A DNA stretch of 64,000 nt from Rhizobiales bacterium 2SD (GTDB taxonomy: Bacteria > Pseudomonadota > Alphaproteobacteria > Rhizobiales > Beijerinckiaceae): positions 334,524-398,523 of the forward strand of contig SCMY01000007.1 of assembly GCA_005502805.1 (NCBI GenBank), in the 5' to 3' direction. The stretch's first letter is position 1. Every line of letters starts with the position of its first letter. The notes beneath the pieces are model-generated. The model did not search any database and was not told where the DNA came from. It worked only from the letters and a program-made list of their open reading frames with translations. Positions 26,229 through 33,716 of this stretch are shown here, one piece after another. The translations under genes and the position numbers were made by a program.

Positions 26229-27455
26229 TCAGGCCGGCGCCTTCCACTGGTCGGCCTGCCAGGCCGGCAGGCCGCGCAGGTCCTTGGCCTTCTGGTCGGT
26301 GAAACCGCCCTCCGCAGGGACCTTTCCGGTCGCATCATAGGCCTTCTTCAGCAGCGGGGCGGCTTTGGCGAAGGCGGATTTGACCTTGTCCCATTCGAGC
26401 GGCTTCGGGATCAGCTTGCCCTCGACCATGAACTGCGAGATCTGCGTGATCGCCGCCGCGTCGCCCTCCGTCGGCCAGGCCCAGCCGCGCTGGAACAGGA
26501 CTTCGTCGTCGACGACCTTGGCCCCGAGGGCAGGATCGAGACCCCAGTATTTCTCCACCGATTTGGCGACGTCGCTCGGTTTGCCCTTGCCGAGCTCGGC
26601 GATGGCGCGCTGGCTGGCGACGAGGAAAGCCTCGCCGATTCCAGCATCGGCGCCGACGATACGGTCGCTGCAGATCCAGAAGGAGCGATGCAGGTAGTAG
26701 CCGTCTGGGAAGAATTTGGACTTCTTCGCGCCCGGCAGGAGATGGCCCTCGCCCTTGCCCGCAGGACCGTCATAGCCGGCTTCGCTGTAGCCGAAGGAAT
26801 TCATGATGCCGACGACTCCGATCTCGGCCTGGGCCTTGAGGAAGGCCGGATAGATCGCAACCGCGGCATCCATCCCATCAGGGACGGAGGCGGCCTGCGC
26901 CTGTGTCGGCGTGTTGACGATGCGGATGTCGAAGGCACGCGGATCGGCATTGCCGAGCTCGCAGAGCAGCATCTGCGACAGGGCGTTGTAAGGGTCGCCG
27001 CCGACCAGCGCGCCCACGGTCTTGCCCTTGAGATCGGCGATCGACTTGATCGGCGATCCCTTGCGCGTCAGCAGCACGAAGCGCAGATGGCCTTCGCCGA
27101 CGGAGAGCACGTTGACCGGCTGCCCCTGCGCCAGCAGCCGCACGATCGGCGTGTTGCCCCACATGCCGATGTCGAGATTGCCGGAGATGAAGGCTTCGAC
27201 CATCGGCAGCGCGCTCGGATAGTCGCGCCAGTCGACGGTCAGGTCGTAGCCGAGATCGGCGGCTGCCTTCTCCAGCATCTTCTCGCCGATCATGCGCTGG
27301 GTGACCGGCGAGTTGCCGGCGGCATAGGGCTGGCGGCCGACCGAGACCTTGGCGCTCTTGCGCGCCTGGGCGCGGAGGATGCCCGGCATGGCGACGAGGC
27401 TCGCTGCGCCGGCGACGAGCTGGCGGCGGGTGGGCGTCAGGCTTCTGGTTTTCAT
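26229..27455 (-). CDS. ABC substrate-binding protein, sulfonate/nitrate/taurine type
   Basis: A 408-residue exported binding protein. The N-terminus TRRQLVAGAASLVAMPGILR carries a twin arginine and looks like a Tat signal, with cleavage near LRAQ-AR. The rest follows the SsuA/NrtA pattern (VEAFISGNLDIGMWGNTP, then DLKGKTVGALVGGDPYNAL). It delivers its ligand to the two permeases encoded upstream. The family binds sulfonates, sulfate esters, nitrate or related anions, which suits a locus with sulfatases. It is 22 bases downstream of the ATPase gene. Confidence 0.9.
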   Translation of the reverse strand: MKTRSLTPTRRQLVAGAASLVAMPGILRAQARKSAKVSVGRQPYAAGNSPVTQRMIGEKMLEKAAADLGYDLTVDWRDYPSALPMVEAFISGNLDIGMWGNTPIVRLLAQGQPVNVLSVGEGHLRFVLLTRKGSPIKSIADLKGKTVGALVGGDPYNALSQMLLCELGNADPRAFDIRIVNTPTQAQAASVPDGMDAAVAIYPAFLKAQAEIGVVGIMNSFGYSEAGYDGPAGKGEGHLLPGAKKSKFFPDGYYLHRSFWICSDRIVGADAGIGEAFLVASQRAIAELGKGKPSDVAKSVEKYWGLDPALGAKVVDDEVLFQRGWAWPTEGDAAAITQISQFMVEGKLIPKPLEWDKVKSAFAKAAPLLKKAYDATGKVPAEGGFTDQKAKDLRGLPAWQADQWKAPA

Positions 27456-27477
27456 GGCGTTCCTCCCTCTTGTTTTT

Positions 27478-28317
27478 TCAGGTCATCGTCGCGCGGTAGG
27501 CCTCCTCGCGGATCGACTGCCAGATCGACTGGCAGAGATCGGCGAAGCCCTTGGACAGGCGGGTGGCGTCGTCGCGCGGCCGCGGCAGGTCGATCTCGAC
27601 GATCCGCTTCAGGCGGCCGGGATGGCTCGAGAGCACGACCACCCTGTCGGCCAGGAAGACCGCCTCGTCGATGGAATGGGTGATGTAGACGACGGTGCGG
27701 CGCTGGGCGGCGGGCTTGTCCTGCCCCCAGATCCGCAGCAGCTCGTCCTGCAGGATGATCCGGGTCTGGGCGTCGAGCGCCGCCAGCGGTTCGTCCATCA
27801 GCAGGATCTGCGGCTCGTTGGCCATCAGCCGCGCGAGCGCGACGCGCTGGCGCATGCCGCCCGAAAGCTGATGCGGGTACTTCTCCTCGGAGCCCGTCAG
27901 CCCGACCAGCTCTATCACCCGCCTGACGCGTTCCTCGCGCTCCGCCGCCGAAAGGCCGGCGCCCGCCGGGCCGTGGACGAGACCGAAGCCGATATTGCCG
28001 CGCACCGTCTTCCACGGGAACAGGGCGTAGTCCTGGAACATCACGCCGCGCTCGGCGCCGGGCCCGCGGATCGGCCGGCCGTCCAACGTCATCGTGCCGG
28101 TGGTCGGGGTCTCGAGCCCGGCCAGCATGTTGAGCACAGTGGTCTTGCCGCAGCCGGAGGGGCCGACGATGGTCAGGAACTCGCCGGGCCGGATGTCGAG
28201 CGAGAGATCCTGCACGGCGACGACCGGCGCGGCCGGCGCTCCGAAGGATTTTCCGATGCCGGAGAGGCGGATCTTTGCGTCCGTCATTGTGGCGTCTGTC
28301 ATCCTGGCGTCTGTCAT
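27478..28317 (-). CDS. ABC transporter ATP-binding protein, SsuB/TauB type
   Basis: A 279-residue ATPase. Walker A is GPSGCGKT (52-59), the Q-loop is MFQDYALFPW, the signature is LSGGM (151-155), Walker B is ILLMDE (171-176), and the switch histidine is in VVYITHSIDE. It matches the sulfonate/taurine/nitrate importer ATPases. Three in-frame ATGs (28317, 28302, 28287) head a 15-base repeat encoding MTDAx. The first overlaps the permease stop codon as ATGA and is chosen for that reason. Confidence 0.95.
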   Translation of the reverse strand: MTDARMTDATMTDAKIRLSGIGKSFGAPAAPVVAVQDLSLDIRPGEFLTIVGPSGCGKTTVLNMLAGLETPTTGTMTLDGRPIRGPGAERGVMFQDYALFPWKTVRGNIGFGLVHGPAGAGLSAAEREERVRRVIELVGLTGSEEKYPHQLSGGMRQRVALARLMANEPQILLMDEPLAALDAQTRIILQDELLRIWGQDKPAAQRRTVVYITHSIDEAVFLADRVVVLSSHPGRLKRIVEIDLPRPRDDATRLSKGFADLCQSIWQSIREEAYRATMT

Positions 28318-29066
28318 GGGGCGCTCCATGGCACGGCGCGCGCGAGAGCGAAGCGCAGCGAGCGGTCGAGCAGCAGGGCGACGATTCCGACCGCGACCAT
28401 GCAGACGACGATGCCGTTGAGCTCGACGCTGTAAGCGTAGAACACGAACATCATCTGGCCGATGCCGCCCTGGCCGCCGGCCTTGGCGCCGACCGCGAGC
28501 TCGGCGGCGATGATCGCCGTCCAGGCGACGCCGAGCCCGATACGCATGCCGATGAGGATGGCGGGCAGCGCTGCGGGCAGCAGTACCACCCGCATGCGCG
28601 TCAGCGCGCCGACCCCCATCGTGTAGGCTGCCCGCATCAGATTGGGCTCGATGCGCTTCACCCCGGCGATCGTGTTGATCAGGATCGGGAAGAAGGCCGC
28701 ATAGGCGACGATCGCCACCGCCGCCTGCGTGCCGGTGCCGAGCCAGAGGATGATCAACGGCAATAGGGCGATGGCGGCGATCGGCCGGAAGCTCTCGACC
28801 AGCGGATCGAGATTGCGCTCGACGACAGCGACGCTGCCCATGACGATGCCGAGCGGGACGGCGAGCACCGATGCCGTCGCAAAGCCGAGGAAGACCCGCA
28901 ACAGGCTGGTCGCCAGCCCTGTCGGCAGGTCTCCGCTCGCAGTCATCGCGGCGGCAGCCTGCACCACCGTGCTTGGACGAGGTGCGCGGGCCGAGCCGCT
29001 CGCGAGCAGTTCCCAGGCGAGCAGCAGCAGGATCGGCAGGAGAAGCTTCAGTGCCAGACGGTTCAT
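28314..29066 (-). CDS. ABC transporter permease, SsuC/TauC type (1)
   Basis: A 250-residue permease of the BPD_transp_1 fold with about six helices, starting MNRLALKLLLPILLLLAWEL. The cytoplasmic EAA loop is NLMRAAYTMGVGALTRMRVV. It overlaps both neighbours by four bases (ATGA at each end). With the second permease it probably forms a heterodimeric channel, whereas SsuC and TauC normally act as homodimers. Confidence 0.92.
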   Translation of the reverse strand: MNRLALKLLLPILLLLAWELLASGSARAPRPSTVVQAAAAMTASGDLPTGLATSLLRVFLGFATASVLAVPLGIVMGSVAVVERNLDPLVESFRPIAAIALLPLIILWLGTGTQAAVAIVAYAAFFPILINTIAGVKRIEPNLMRAAYTMGVGALTRMRVVLLPAALPAILIGMRIGLGVAWTAIIAAELAVGAKAGGQGGIGQMMFVFYAYSVELNGIVVCMVAVGIVALLLDRSLRFALARAVPWSAP

Positions 29067-29857
29067 CGCCGGCCCTCCGCCCGCGCCCAGGGGGCAAGCA
29101 GATCGCCGAGCCAGCGCAGGGCACGGTCGGTCAGAAAGCCGAGCATTCCGATGGCCGCGATGAAGGCCATCACGGTCGGCGTCGCCAGCATGCTCCGGTA
29201 GTATTCGATGGCGTAGCCGAGCCCGCTCGGCGCGCCGACCAGCTCGGCCGCCACCACGGCCGTCCATGACGCCGCCACCGCCAGCCGCAGCGACACCAGC
29301 ACCGAAGGCAGGGCGGCCGGCACGACCACCTGCCGCATGATCGTTCCGCGCGAAAGACCCATGGTCCGCGCTGCGGCGATCAGGCGCCGGTCGACGGACT
29401 GCGCCCCTGCCGCCGTACCGAGCAGCAGCGGGAAAAACGCAGTGTAGAACATGATGAAGATGGGGAGGCGCTGCCCGATTCCGAAGATGAACAGCGCCAG
29501 CGGAATCCAAGCGATGCCGGCGATCGGCCGCAGCAGCTCCACCGGCCATTCCAGCAGGTCGCCGACCGTCTTGCTGCGTCCCATGGCGAGGCCGAGCGGG
29601 ATGGCGAGAAGCGCGGCCGCCGCGACGCTGACGAGGAGGCGCAGCAGGCTGATGCCGGCATTGGCCGTCAGCTCGCCATCGAGCCAGCTTTCGCGCAGCG
29701 CCTGGGCGACCGCGAGCGGAGACGGCAGCAGCAGCTTGTTCGGTACGGCCTCGGCGGCGAGGTGCCAGACGAGCAGGAACAACGCCATGGTCCGGCAATA
29801 GATCAGCACTCCACCGAACCAGCGGAGAAACTCCCATGGTGCGCCGGCTCGGGTCAC
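29063..29857 (-). CDS. ABC transporter permease, SsuC/TauC type (2)
   Basis: A 264-residue permease of the same family (RLIAAARTMGLSRGTIMRQV is the EAA loop). It starts with GTG at 29857, overlapping the stop of the UxaA large-subunit gene as GTGA. Two different permease genes in tandem are less common for sulfonate importers and may reflect an asymmetric substrate. The tight coupling to the enzyme gene ties the transporter to that enzyme's pathway. Confidence 0.92.
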   Translation of the reverse strand: MTRAGAPWEFLRWFGGVLIYCRTMALFLLVWHLAAEAVPNKLLLPSPLAVAQALRESWLDGELTANAGISLLRLLVSVAAAALLAIPLGLAMGRSKTVGDLLEWPVELLRPIAGIAWIPLALFIFGIGQRLPIFIMFYTAFFPLLLGTAAGAQSVDRRLIAAARTMGLSRGTIMRQVVVPAALPSVLVSLRLAVAASWTAVVAAELVGAPSGLGYAIEYYRSMLATPTVMAFIAAIGMLGFLTDRALRWLGDLLAPWARAEGRR

Positions 29858-31053
29858 AATGACCCCCGGACGCGCGTCGGCACTTCCAACCCTTCGCCGA
29901 TGATCTCGCCAAGCGTGAGGGTTCCATCAGCGACATCGAGGATCGTCTCGACGAGGCGTTCGCTGCAGCTGTCCACGGTTTCGCCACCACCAAGAACAGG
30001 GCTGGCGTCGAAATCGATCTGTGTCGGCAGCCGCGTCACGGTCGCGGGATGCGCCGAGACCTTGATCGTCGGCGCGATCGCGCTGGCGAAGCTGTTGCCC
30101 GGTCCCGTGGTGAACAACATGATCGTGGCGCCCGCCGCCGCGAAGCCCGTCATCGAATCTGGCGAGAAGGACGGCCCGTCCATCAAATAGAGCCCCGGCC
30201 CAGGCGGGACTTCGGCGACGCCGAGCACGCCCGTGATCGGGCTGGTGCCCGATTTGACGATGGCGCCCAGCGACTTCTCCTCGATGGTCGAGAGACCGCC
30301 CTTGATGTTCTCCTCGCCGGGATTGTTGCCGGTCAGGCTGCGCCCGGAGGCGATCGCGATCCCCTCGCGACCGGCCACAGCTTCGCGAATCCGGGCAGCG
30401 ACCTCCGCATTCGTGGCGCGGCGCTCAAGCAGATGCTCCGCCCCGAGCCATTCCACCGTCTCGCCGACGATGACGCTGGCGCCGGCGGCGACGAGTCGAT
30501 CCACCGCCGCGCCGACGACAGGATTGCTGGCGAGACCGGAGGTCGCGTCGGAATGGCCGCATTCGACGGCGACGACGAGACCTGCCGGCTCCGCCGGGCT
30601 GCGGCGCGCCCGCGAGGCGGCGCGGCTGAGCTCGGTGGCGCGGCGCAGACCGAGATCGCTGACGGCGAGCGCATCCTCGCCGCATTCGGCGAAGCTGACG
30701 CTGGCGACCGGCTTGCCGGAAAGTGCGATCCGCGCGGCGACATGGTCCGACGTGGCCTGATCGACCCCAACGACGAGGACGGCGCCGACATTGGGATTGC
30801 GACCGAGACCGACGAGTTGATCAAGATGCAGGCTAAGATCGGGCTCGACCTGGCCACGGCCGGCCGAGGTCGCGACCAATAGCGAACCCGGCAGGTTCCG
30901 CGCGATGCGTTCGCTCGCCCGCAAGGCAAGGCCGTTGATGCCGAGGATCAAGGTGTGATTGCGCACGCCGACACGTCCATCGGCGCGCAGATAGCCGTGG
31001 AACCGTCTCACCCGAAGAGATTCGGTGACATCACGCAAATCCGCCCCCGACAA
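29854..31053 (-). CDS. UxaA-family lyase/dehydratase large subunit
   Basis: A 399-residue enzyme of the altronate/galactarate dehydratase C-terminal family, opening with HGYLRADGRVGVRNH (about residues 19-33). It also has VECGHSDATSGLASNP and, later, GENIKGGLSTIEEKSLGAIVKSG-like features that mark the metal site region. The SAF small subunit is encoded 4.6 kb downstream in the same operon. Known split relatives include SuyB (sulfolactate sulfo-lyase) and sugar-acid dehydratases; sequence inspection alone does not decide. The start is uncertain: TTG 31053 is the first possibility and GTG 31011 a shorter one. Two palindromic operators lie just upstream. Confidence 0.85.
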   Translation of the reverse strand: MSGADLRDVTESLRVRRFHGYLRADGRVGVRNHTLILGINGLALRASERIARNLPGSLLVATSAGRGQVEPDLSLHLDQLVGLGRNPNVGAVLVVGVDQATSDHVAARIALSGKPVASVSFAECGEDALAVSDLGLRRATELSRAASRARRSPAEPAGLVVAVECGHSDATSGLASNPVVGAAVDRLVAAGASVIVGETVEWLGAEHLLERRATNAEVAARIREAVAGREGIAIASGRSLTGNNPGEENIKGGLSTIEEKSLGAIVKSGTSPITGVLGVAEVPPGPGLYLMDGPSFSPDSMTGFAAAGATIMLFTTGPGNSFASAIAPTIKVSAHPATVTRLPTQIDFDASPVLGGGETVDSCSERLVETILDVADGTLTLGEIIGEGLEVPTRVRGSL

Positions 31054-31097
31054 AGGCGCTGGGTCGACGGGCGTCGACCTCCGAACGCAATAGGCTT

Positions 31098-31109
31098 ATT
31101 TGATCAAAT
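31098..31109. promoter_or_regulatory. palindromic operator ATTTGATCAAAT (site 1)
   Basis: A perfect 12-base palindrome in the divergent region between the UxaA-transporter operon and the gntR-lactonase pair. The same sequence recurs exactly at 33689-33700, and close variants lie at 31161-31172 and 33615-33623. GntR/FCD regulators bind short inverted repeats of this size, so the adjacent GntR protein is the likely ligand. Confidence 0.7.
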
Positions 31110-31160
31110 CTATCTTTGGCAAGCCCGAAATTGACAAGGCATGTGGGCTGTGCGAGCGAG

Positions 31161-31172
31161 ATTTGGTCAAAT
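31161..31172. promoter_or_regulatory. operator variant ATTTGGTCAAAT (site 2)
   Basis: One base differs from the perfect palindrome at 31098-31109. It lies 63 bases further right, about two and a half helical turns before the gntR start codon at 31191. Two sites in one divergent promoter region allow joint control of both directions and autoregulation. Confidence 0.65.
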
Positions 31173-31190
31173 CCGGGGATCAGGCAGGCC

Positions 31191-31871
31191 ATGGCGAGAG
31201 TTCCTGACGTCCAGCAGCTCCTGCGCGACGACATCGTCTCCGGCGCGCTTCCCTTCGGCTCCCGCCTGCGCATCGATGAGCTGGCGAGCCGCTATGGCGT
31301 CAGCCACATGCCGATCCGGGAGACCTTGCGCCAGCTCAGCGGCGAAGGGCTCGTCATCATCGAGCCGAACCGCGGCGCCCGCGTGCGCCCGATCGATCTC
31401 GGCTTCGTCGAGGACCTGTTCGACATCCGCAGCGCCGTCGAGACGATGCTGGCCCGACGCGCCGCCGAGCGGCGCAATGCCGGGCACATCGCCGCCTTGC
31501 GTGCCGCCCAGGAAGAGCTCGAGGCCCATGTGCGCAACGGCGACTTCGAAGCGGTGCGGCCGGTGAACCAGCGCTTCCACGAGGTGATCAACGACGCGGC
31601 CGGCAATCCCGGCGCGATGTCGCTGGTCGACAAGCACTGGCTGCTCGCAGCCGCGCTCTGGCAGCGCTACGGCTATGACGATGGCCGCTTCTATGACGAG
31701 ACCCGCTTCCACGGCGTGATCAATGACCACCAGCATCTGATCCTGGCGATCGAGCGTGGCGATTCGACCTCGGCCCTGCTGCTGATGGGCGCGCATATCG
31801 AGAAGGCAAAGCATGACCTGCTGGCGCGGATGGCCGTCCAGCCGGCCTACGGGCTGGAACGGCCGGCATGA
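31191..31871 (+). CDS. GntR-family regulator, FCD subfamily, of the sulfatase locus
   Basis: A 226-residue regulator. The winged helix is at residues 5-75 (LRIDELASRYGVSHMPIRET, then IIEPNRGARVRPI). The FCD effector domain is at 80-215 with NQRFHEVINDAAGNP and a late HQHLILAI histidine segment. ATG 31191 is chosen because upstream extension would run across operator site 2. It is co-translated with the SMP-30 gene (ATGA overlap at 31868) and divergent from the eleven-gene operon. Matching operators at the SDR/sulfatase promoters suggest it controls the whole region. Confidence 0.9.
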   Translation: MARVPDVQQLLRDDIVSGALPFGSRLRIDELASRYGVSHMPIRETLRQLSGEGLVIIEPNRGARVRPIDLGFVEDLFDIRSAVETMLARRAAERRNAGHIAALRAAQEELEAHVRNGDFEAVRPVNQRFHEVINDAAGNPGAMSLVDKHWLLAAALWQRYGYDDGRFYDETRFHGVINDHQHLILAIERGDSTSALLLMGAHIEKAKHDLLARMAVQPAYGLERPA

Positions 31872-32746
31872 GCCCGCCCGATATCATTGTCGCGGCCGAT
31901 AGCGGCGACGTCCTCGGCGAGTCGCCAAGCTGGCTGGCGCGCAAGCAGTGTCTGTACTGGATCGACCTGCGCGCGCCTGCCCTGCATCGCCTCGACCCGG
32001 CGACGGGGGCAGTGAAGACTTGGCCGATGCCGGATCTGGTCGGCGCGGTGGTGGGGCGCGAGTGCGGCGGCGTGGTCGTCGCCGTCAGGCATGGGCTTTA
32101 TGGCTTTGATCCGCAGACGCAGGAGTTGACCCTACTGGCCACGGTCGAGCCTGGCCCGCCGGAAAACCGGCTGAATGACGCCAAGTGCGACCCGGCCGGC
32201 CGCATCCTCTGCGGCAGCATGTGGGATTTCGGCCTGCAGACGACGGGCGGCCTCCATCGTGTCGATGCTGCCGGAGCGGTGACGCGATTGCGAGCAAGCG
32301 TGACCGTCGCCAACGCCATCGCCTTCGCCCCGGGCGGGCGCACCCTCTATTTCACCGATACGCGCCTCGGGGTGATCGAGCAGGCCGACTACGATCCTGC
32401 GACCGGCGAAATCGGTCCGTGGCGCCTCTTCGCCGCGGCCGACGCTGCGCCGGGACGGCCCGACGGGGCGACGGTCGACGCCGACGGCTATCTCTGGAAC
32501 GCCCGCTACCAGGGCGGCTGCCTGGCCCGCTTCGCGCCCGACGGTCGGCTCGACCGGCTGATCGAATTGCCGGTCAGCCAGCCGACTTCCTGCACCTTCG
32601 GTGGCTCGGATCTGCGCACGCTTTATGTGACCACCGCACGCCAGAAGCTGAGTGCTGAAGCGTTGGCGGGCGAGCCGCTGGCCGGTGCGCTACTGGCGCT
32701 CGATGTCGGCGTGGCCGGCCTCGTCGAGCCGTTGTTCGCGGGCTAG
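31868..32746 (+). CDS. SMP-30/gluconolactonase-family lactonase
   Basis: A 292-residue six-bladed beta-propeller of the SMP-30/regucalcin family. Typical marks are the early GESPSW (metal-ligand glutamate), CLYWIDLRAPALHRLDP, the RLNDAKCDPAGRILCGSM blade with metal-binding N and D, and DGATVDADGYLWNARYQGG. These enzymes open sugar lactones made by dehydrogenases. With the SDR gene beside it, an oxidation-lactone-aldonate sequence is plausible. It overlaps the gntR stop codon, so it is under the same control. Confidence 0.92.
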   Translation: MSPPDIIVAADSGDVLGESPSWLARKQCLYWIDLRAPALHRLDPATGAVKTWPMPDLVGAVVGRECGGVVVAVRHGLYGFDPQTQELTLLATVEPGPPENRLNDAKCDPAGRILCGSMWDFGLQTTGGLHRVDAAGAVTRLRASVTVANAIAFAPGGRTLYFTDTRLGVIEQADYDPATGEIGPWRLFAAADAAPGRPDGATVDADGYLWNARYQGGCLARFAPDGRLDRLIELPVSQPTSCTFGGSDLRTLYVTTARQKLSAEALAGEPLAGALLALDVGVAGLVEPLFAG

Positions 32747-32768
32747 CGCGCCCCTCGTCGCGCGATTG

Positions 32769-33602
32769 TCACCAGCCGAGATGGCGACCGCCCGTCGCCT
32801 GCAGGTCGGCTCCGGTGATGAAGCTGCCGGCCTCGGAGCACAGCAGCAGCGCAGCCCCGGCGATCTCGCTGACCTCGCCCGCCCGCCGCATCGGCGCCGA
32901 GCCCTGCTGGATGCGCTGCCATTGCCAGGCATCCTGCCGGCGCCAGCGATTGCGCTCGGTGACGATCAGTCCCGGTGACAGGTTGTTCACGGTGACGCCA
33001 TGGGGGGCGTAGTCGGCGGCGAGGTTGATGGCGAGGTTGTGCTGGGCGCTCTTCAGCGAGGCATAGATTGCAAGGTCCGGTTCCGGCCGCGTCTGGTTGA
33101 TCGAGCCGATCGTCAGCACCCGTCCCCATTGCCGCTGCTTCATGTCGGGCAAGGCTTCCTGGAGCAGCTCGATCGTCGCGCGGTAATTGATCCTGAGCTG
33201 CCAATCGATCTCGTCATCAGGCAAGGCCGTGAATGCGGTGCGCTTCTGCACGGAGGCGCAGACGACCAGCACGTCGATCCCGCCCAGCCCCGCGATCGCC
33301 TCGCGCACGCAGCGCCGCGCCTCGCCCGGCACGGAAAAATCCGCCTCGATCGCGAGCGCACGGCCGCCGCGCGCCTCGACCTCTGCGGCGGTGGTCTCGG
33401 ACGCCTCGGGCAGGCCGAACGCCGTGTCGGCAGCGCGTGAAAAGTGGATGGCGACATCGGCGCCGGCATCGGCGAAGGCAATTGCAATCTCGCGACCGAG
33501 GCTGACGCTGCCGCCGGTCACCAGGGCGCGCCGCCCCTTCATCGAAAAGCGCTCGGCGACGGCGGCGGCGTTCCGGGCCGCGATCTGCTTTGAAGGGGGC
33601 AT
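32769..33602 (-). CDS. SDR-family dehydrogenase with atypical motifs
   Basis: A 277-residue short-chain dehydrogenase. The cofactor loop is TGGSVSLG rather than the common TGGxxGIG. The NNAG element is replaced by VCAS, but the catalytic YASLK (YxxxK) and the upstream serine in TIGSIN are kept. The C-terminal GADLQATGGRH closes the fold. Activity is therefore expected with altered cofactor or substrate contacts. It converges on the lactonase gene and is divergent from the sulfatases across two operator-like sites. A role as sugar (or desulfated sugar) dehydrogenase feeding the lactonase is inferred. Confidence 0.88.
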   Translation of the reverse strand: MPPSKQIAARNAAAVAERFSMKGRRALVTGGSVSLGREIAIAFADAGADVAIHFSRAADTAFGLPEASETTAAEVEARGGRALAIEADFSVPGEARRCVREAIAGLGGIDVLVVCASVQKRTAFTALPDDEIDWQLRINYRATIELLQEALPDMKQRQWGRVLTIGSINQTRPEPDLAIYASLKSAQHNLAINLAADYAPHGVTVNNLSPGLIVTERNRWRRQDAWQWQRIQQGSAPMRRAGEVSEIAGAALLLCSEAGSFITGADLQATGGRHLGW

Positions 33603-33614
33603 ATCAGATCTCTG

Positions 33615-33623
33615 ATTTGATCA
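33615..33623. promoter_or_regulatory. partial operator ATTTGATCA (site 3)
   Basis: Nine of the twelve bases of the palindrome ATTTGATCAAAT, located 13 bases upstream of the SDR start codon. It would cover the SDR translation-start region and overlaps a second short palindrome (AGATCT). Weaker than sites 1 and 4. Confidence 0.45.
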
Positions 33624-33688
33624 TGAATTGGGTTTAGACGCCATATTGCCTTACAGGATGTCAAGAGATATGACCGACTCCGATTGAT

Positions 33689-33700
33689 ATTTGATCAAAT
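33689..33700. promoter_or_regulatory. palindromic operator ATTTGATCAAAT (site 4)
   Basis: An exact copy of site 1, immediately upstream of the sulfatase ribosome binding site (GGAGA at 33706-33710). Occupation would block sulfatase expression directly. Its presence here links the sulfatases to the regulator encoded at 31191-31871. Confidence 0.7.
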
Positions 33701-33716
33701 TATGCGGAGAAGCTGG

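Noticed and set aside
25265..26338. N-terminal extension of the SAF protein to 453 residues
   Set aside because: The extra part is the shifted frame of the HIBADH-family gene. A normal SAF protein begins at ATG 25264.
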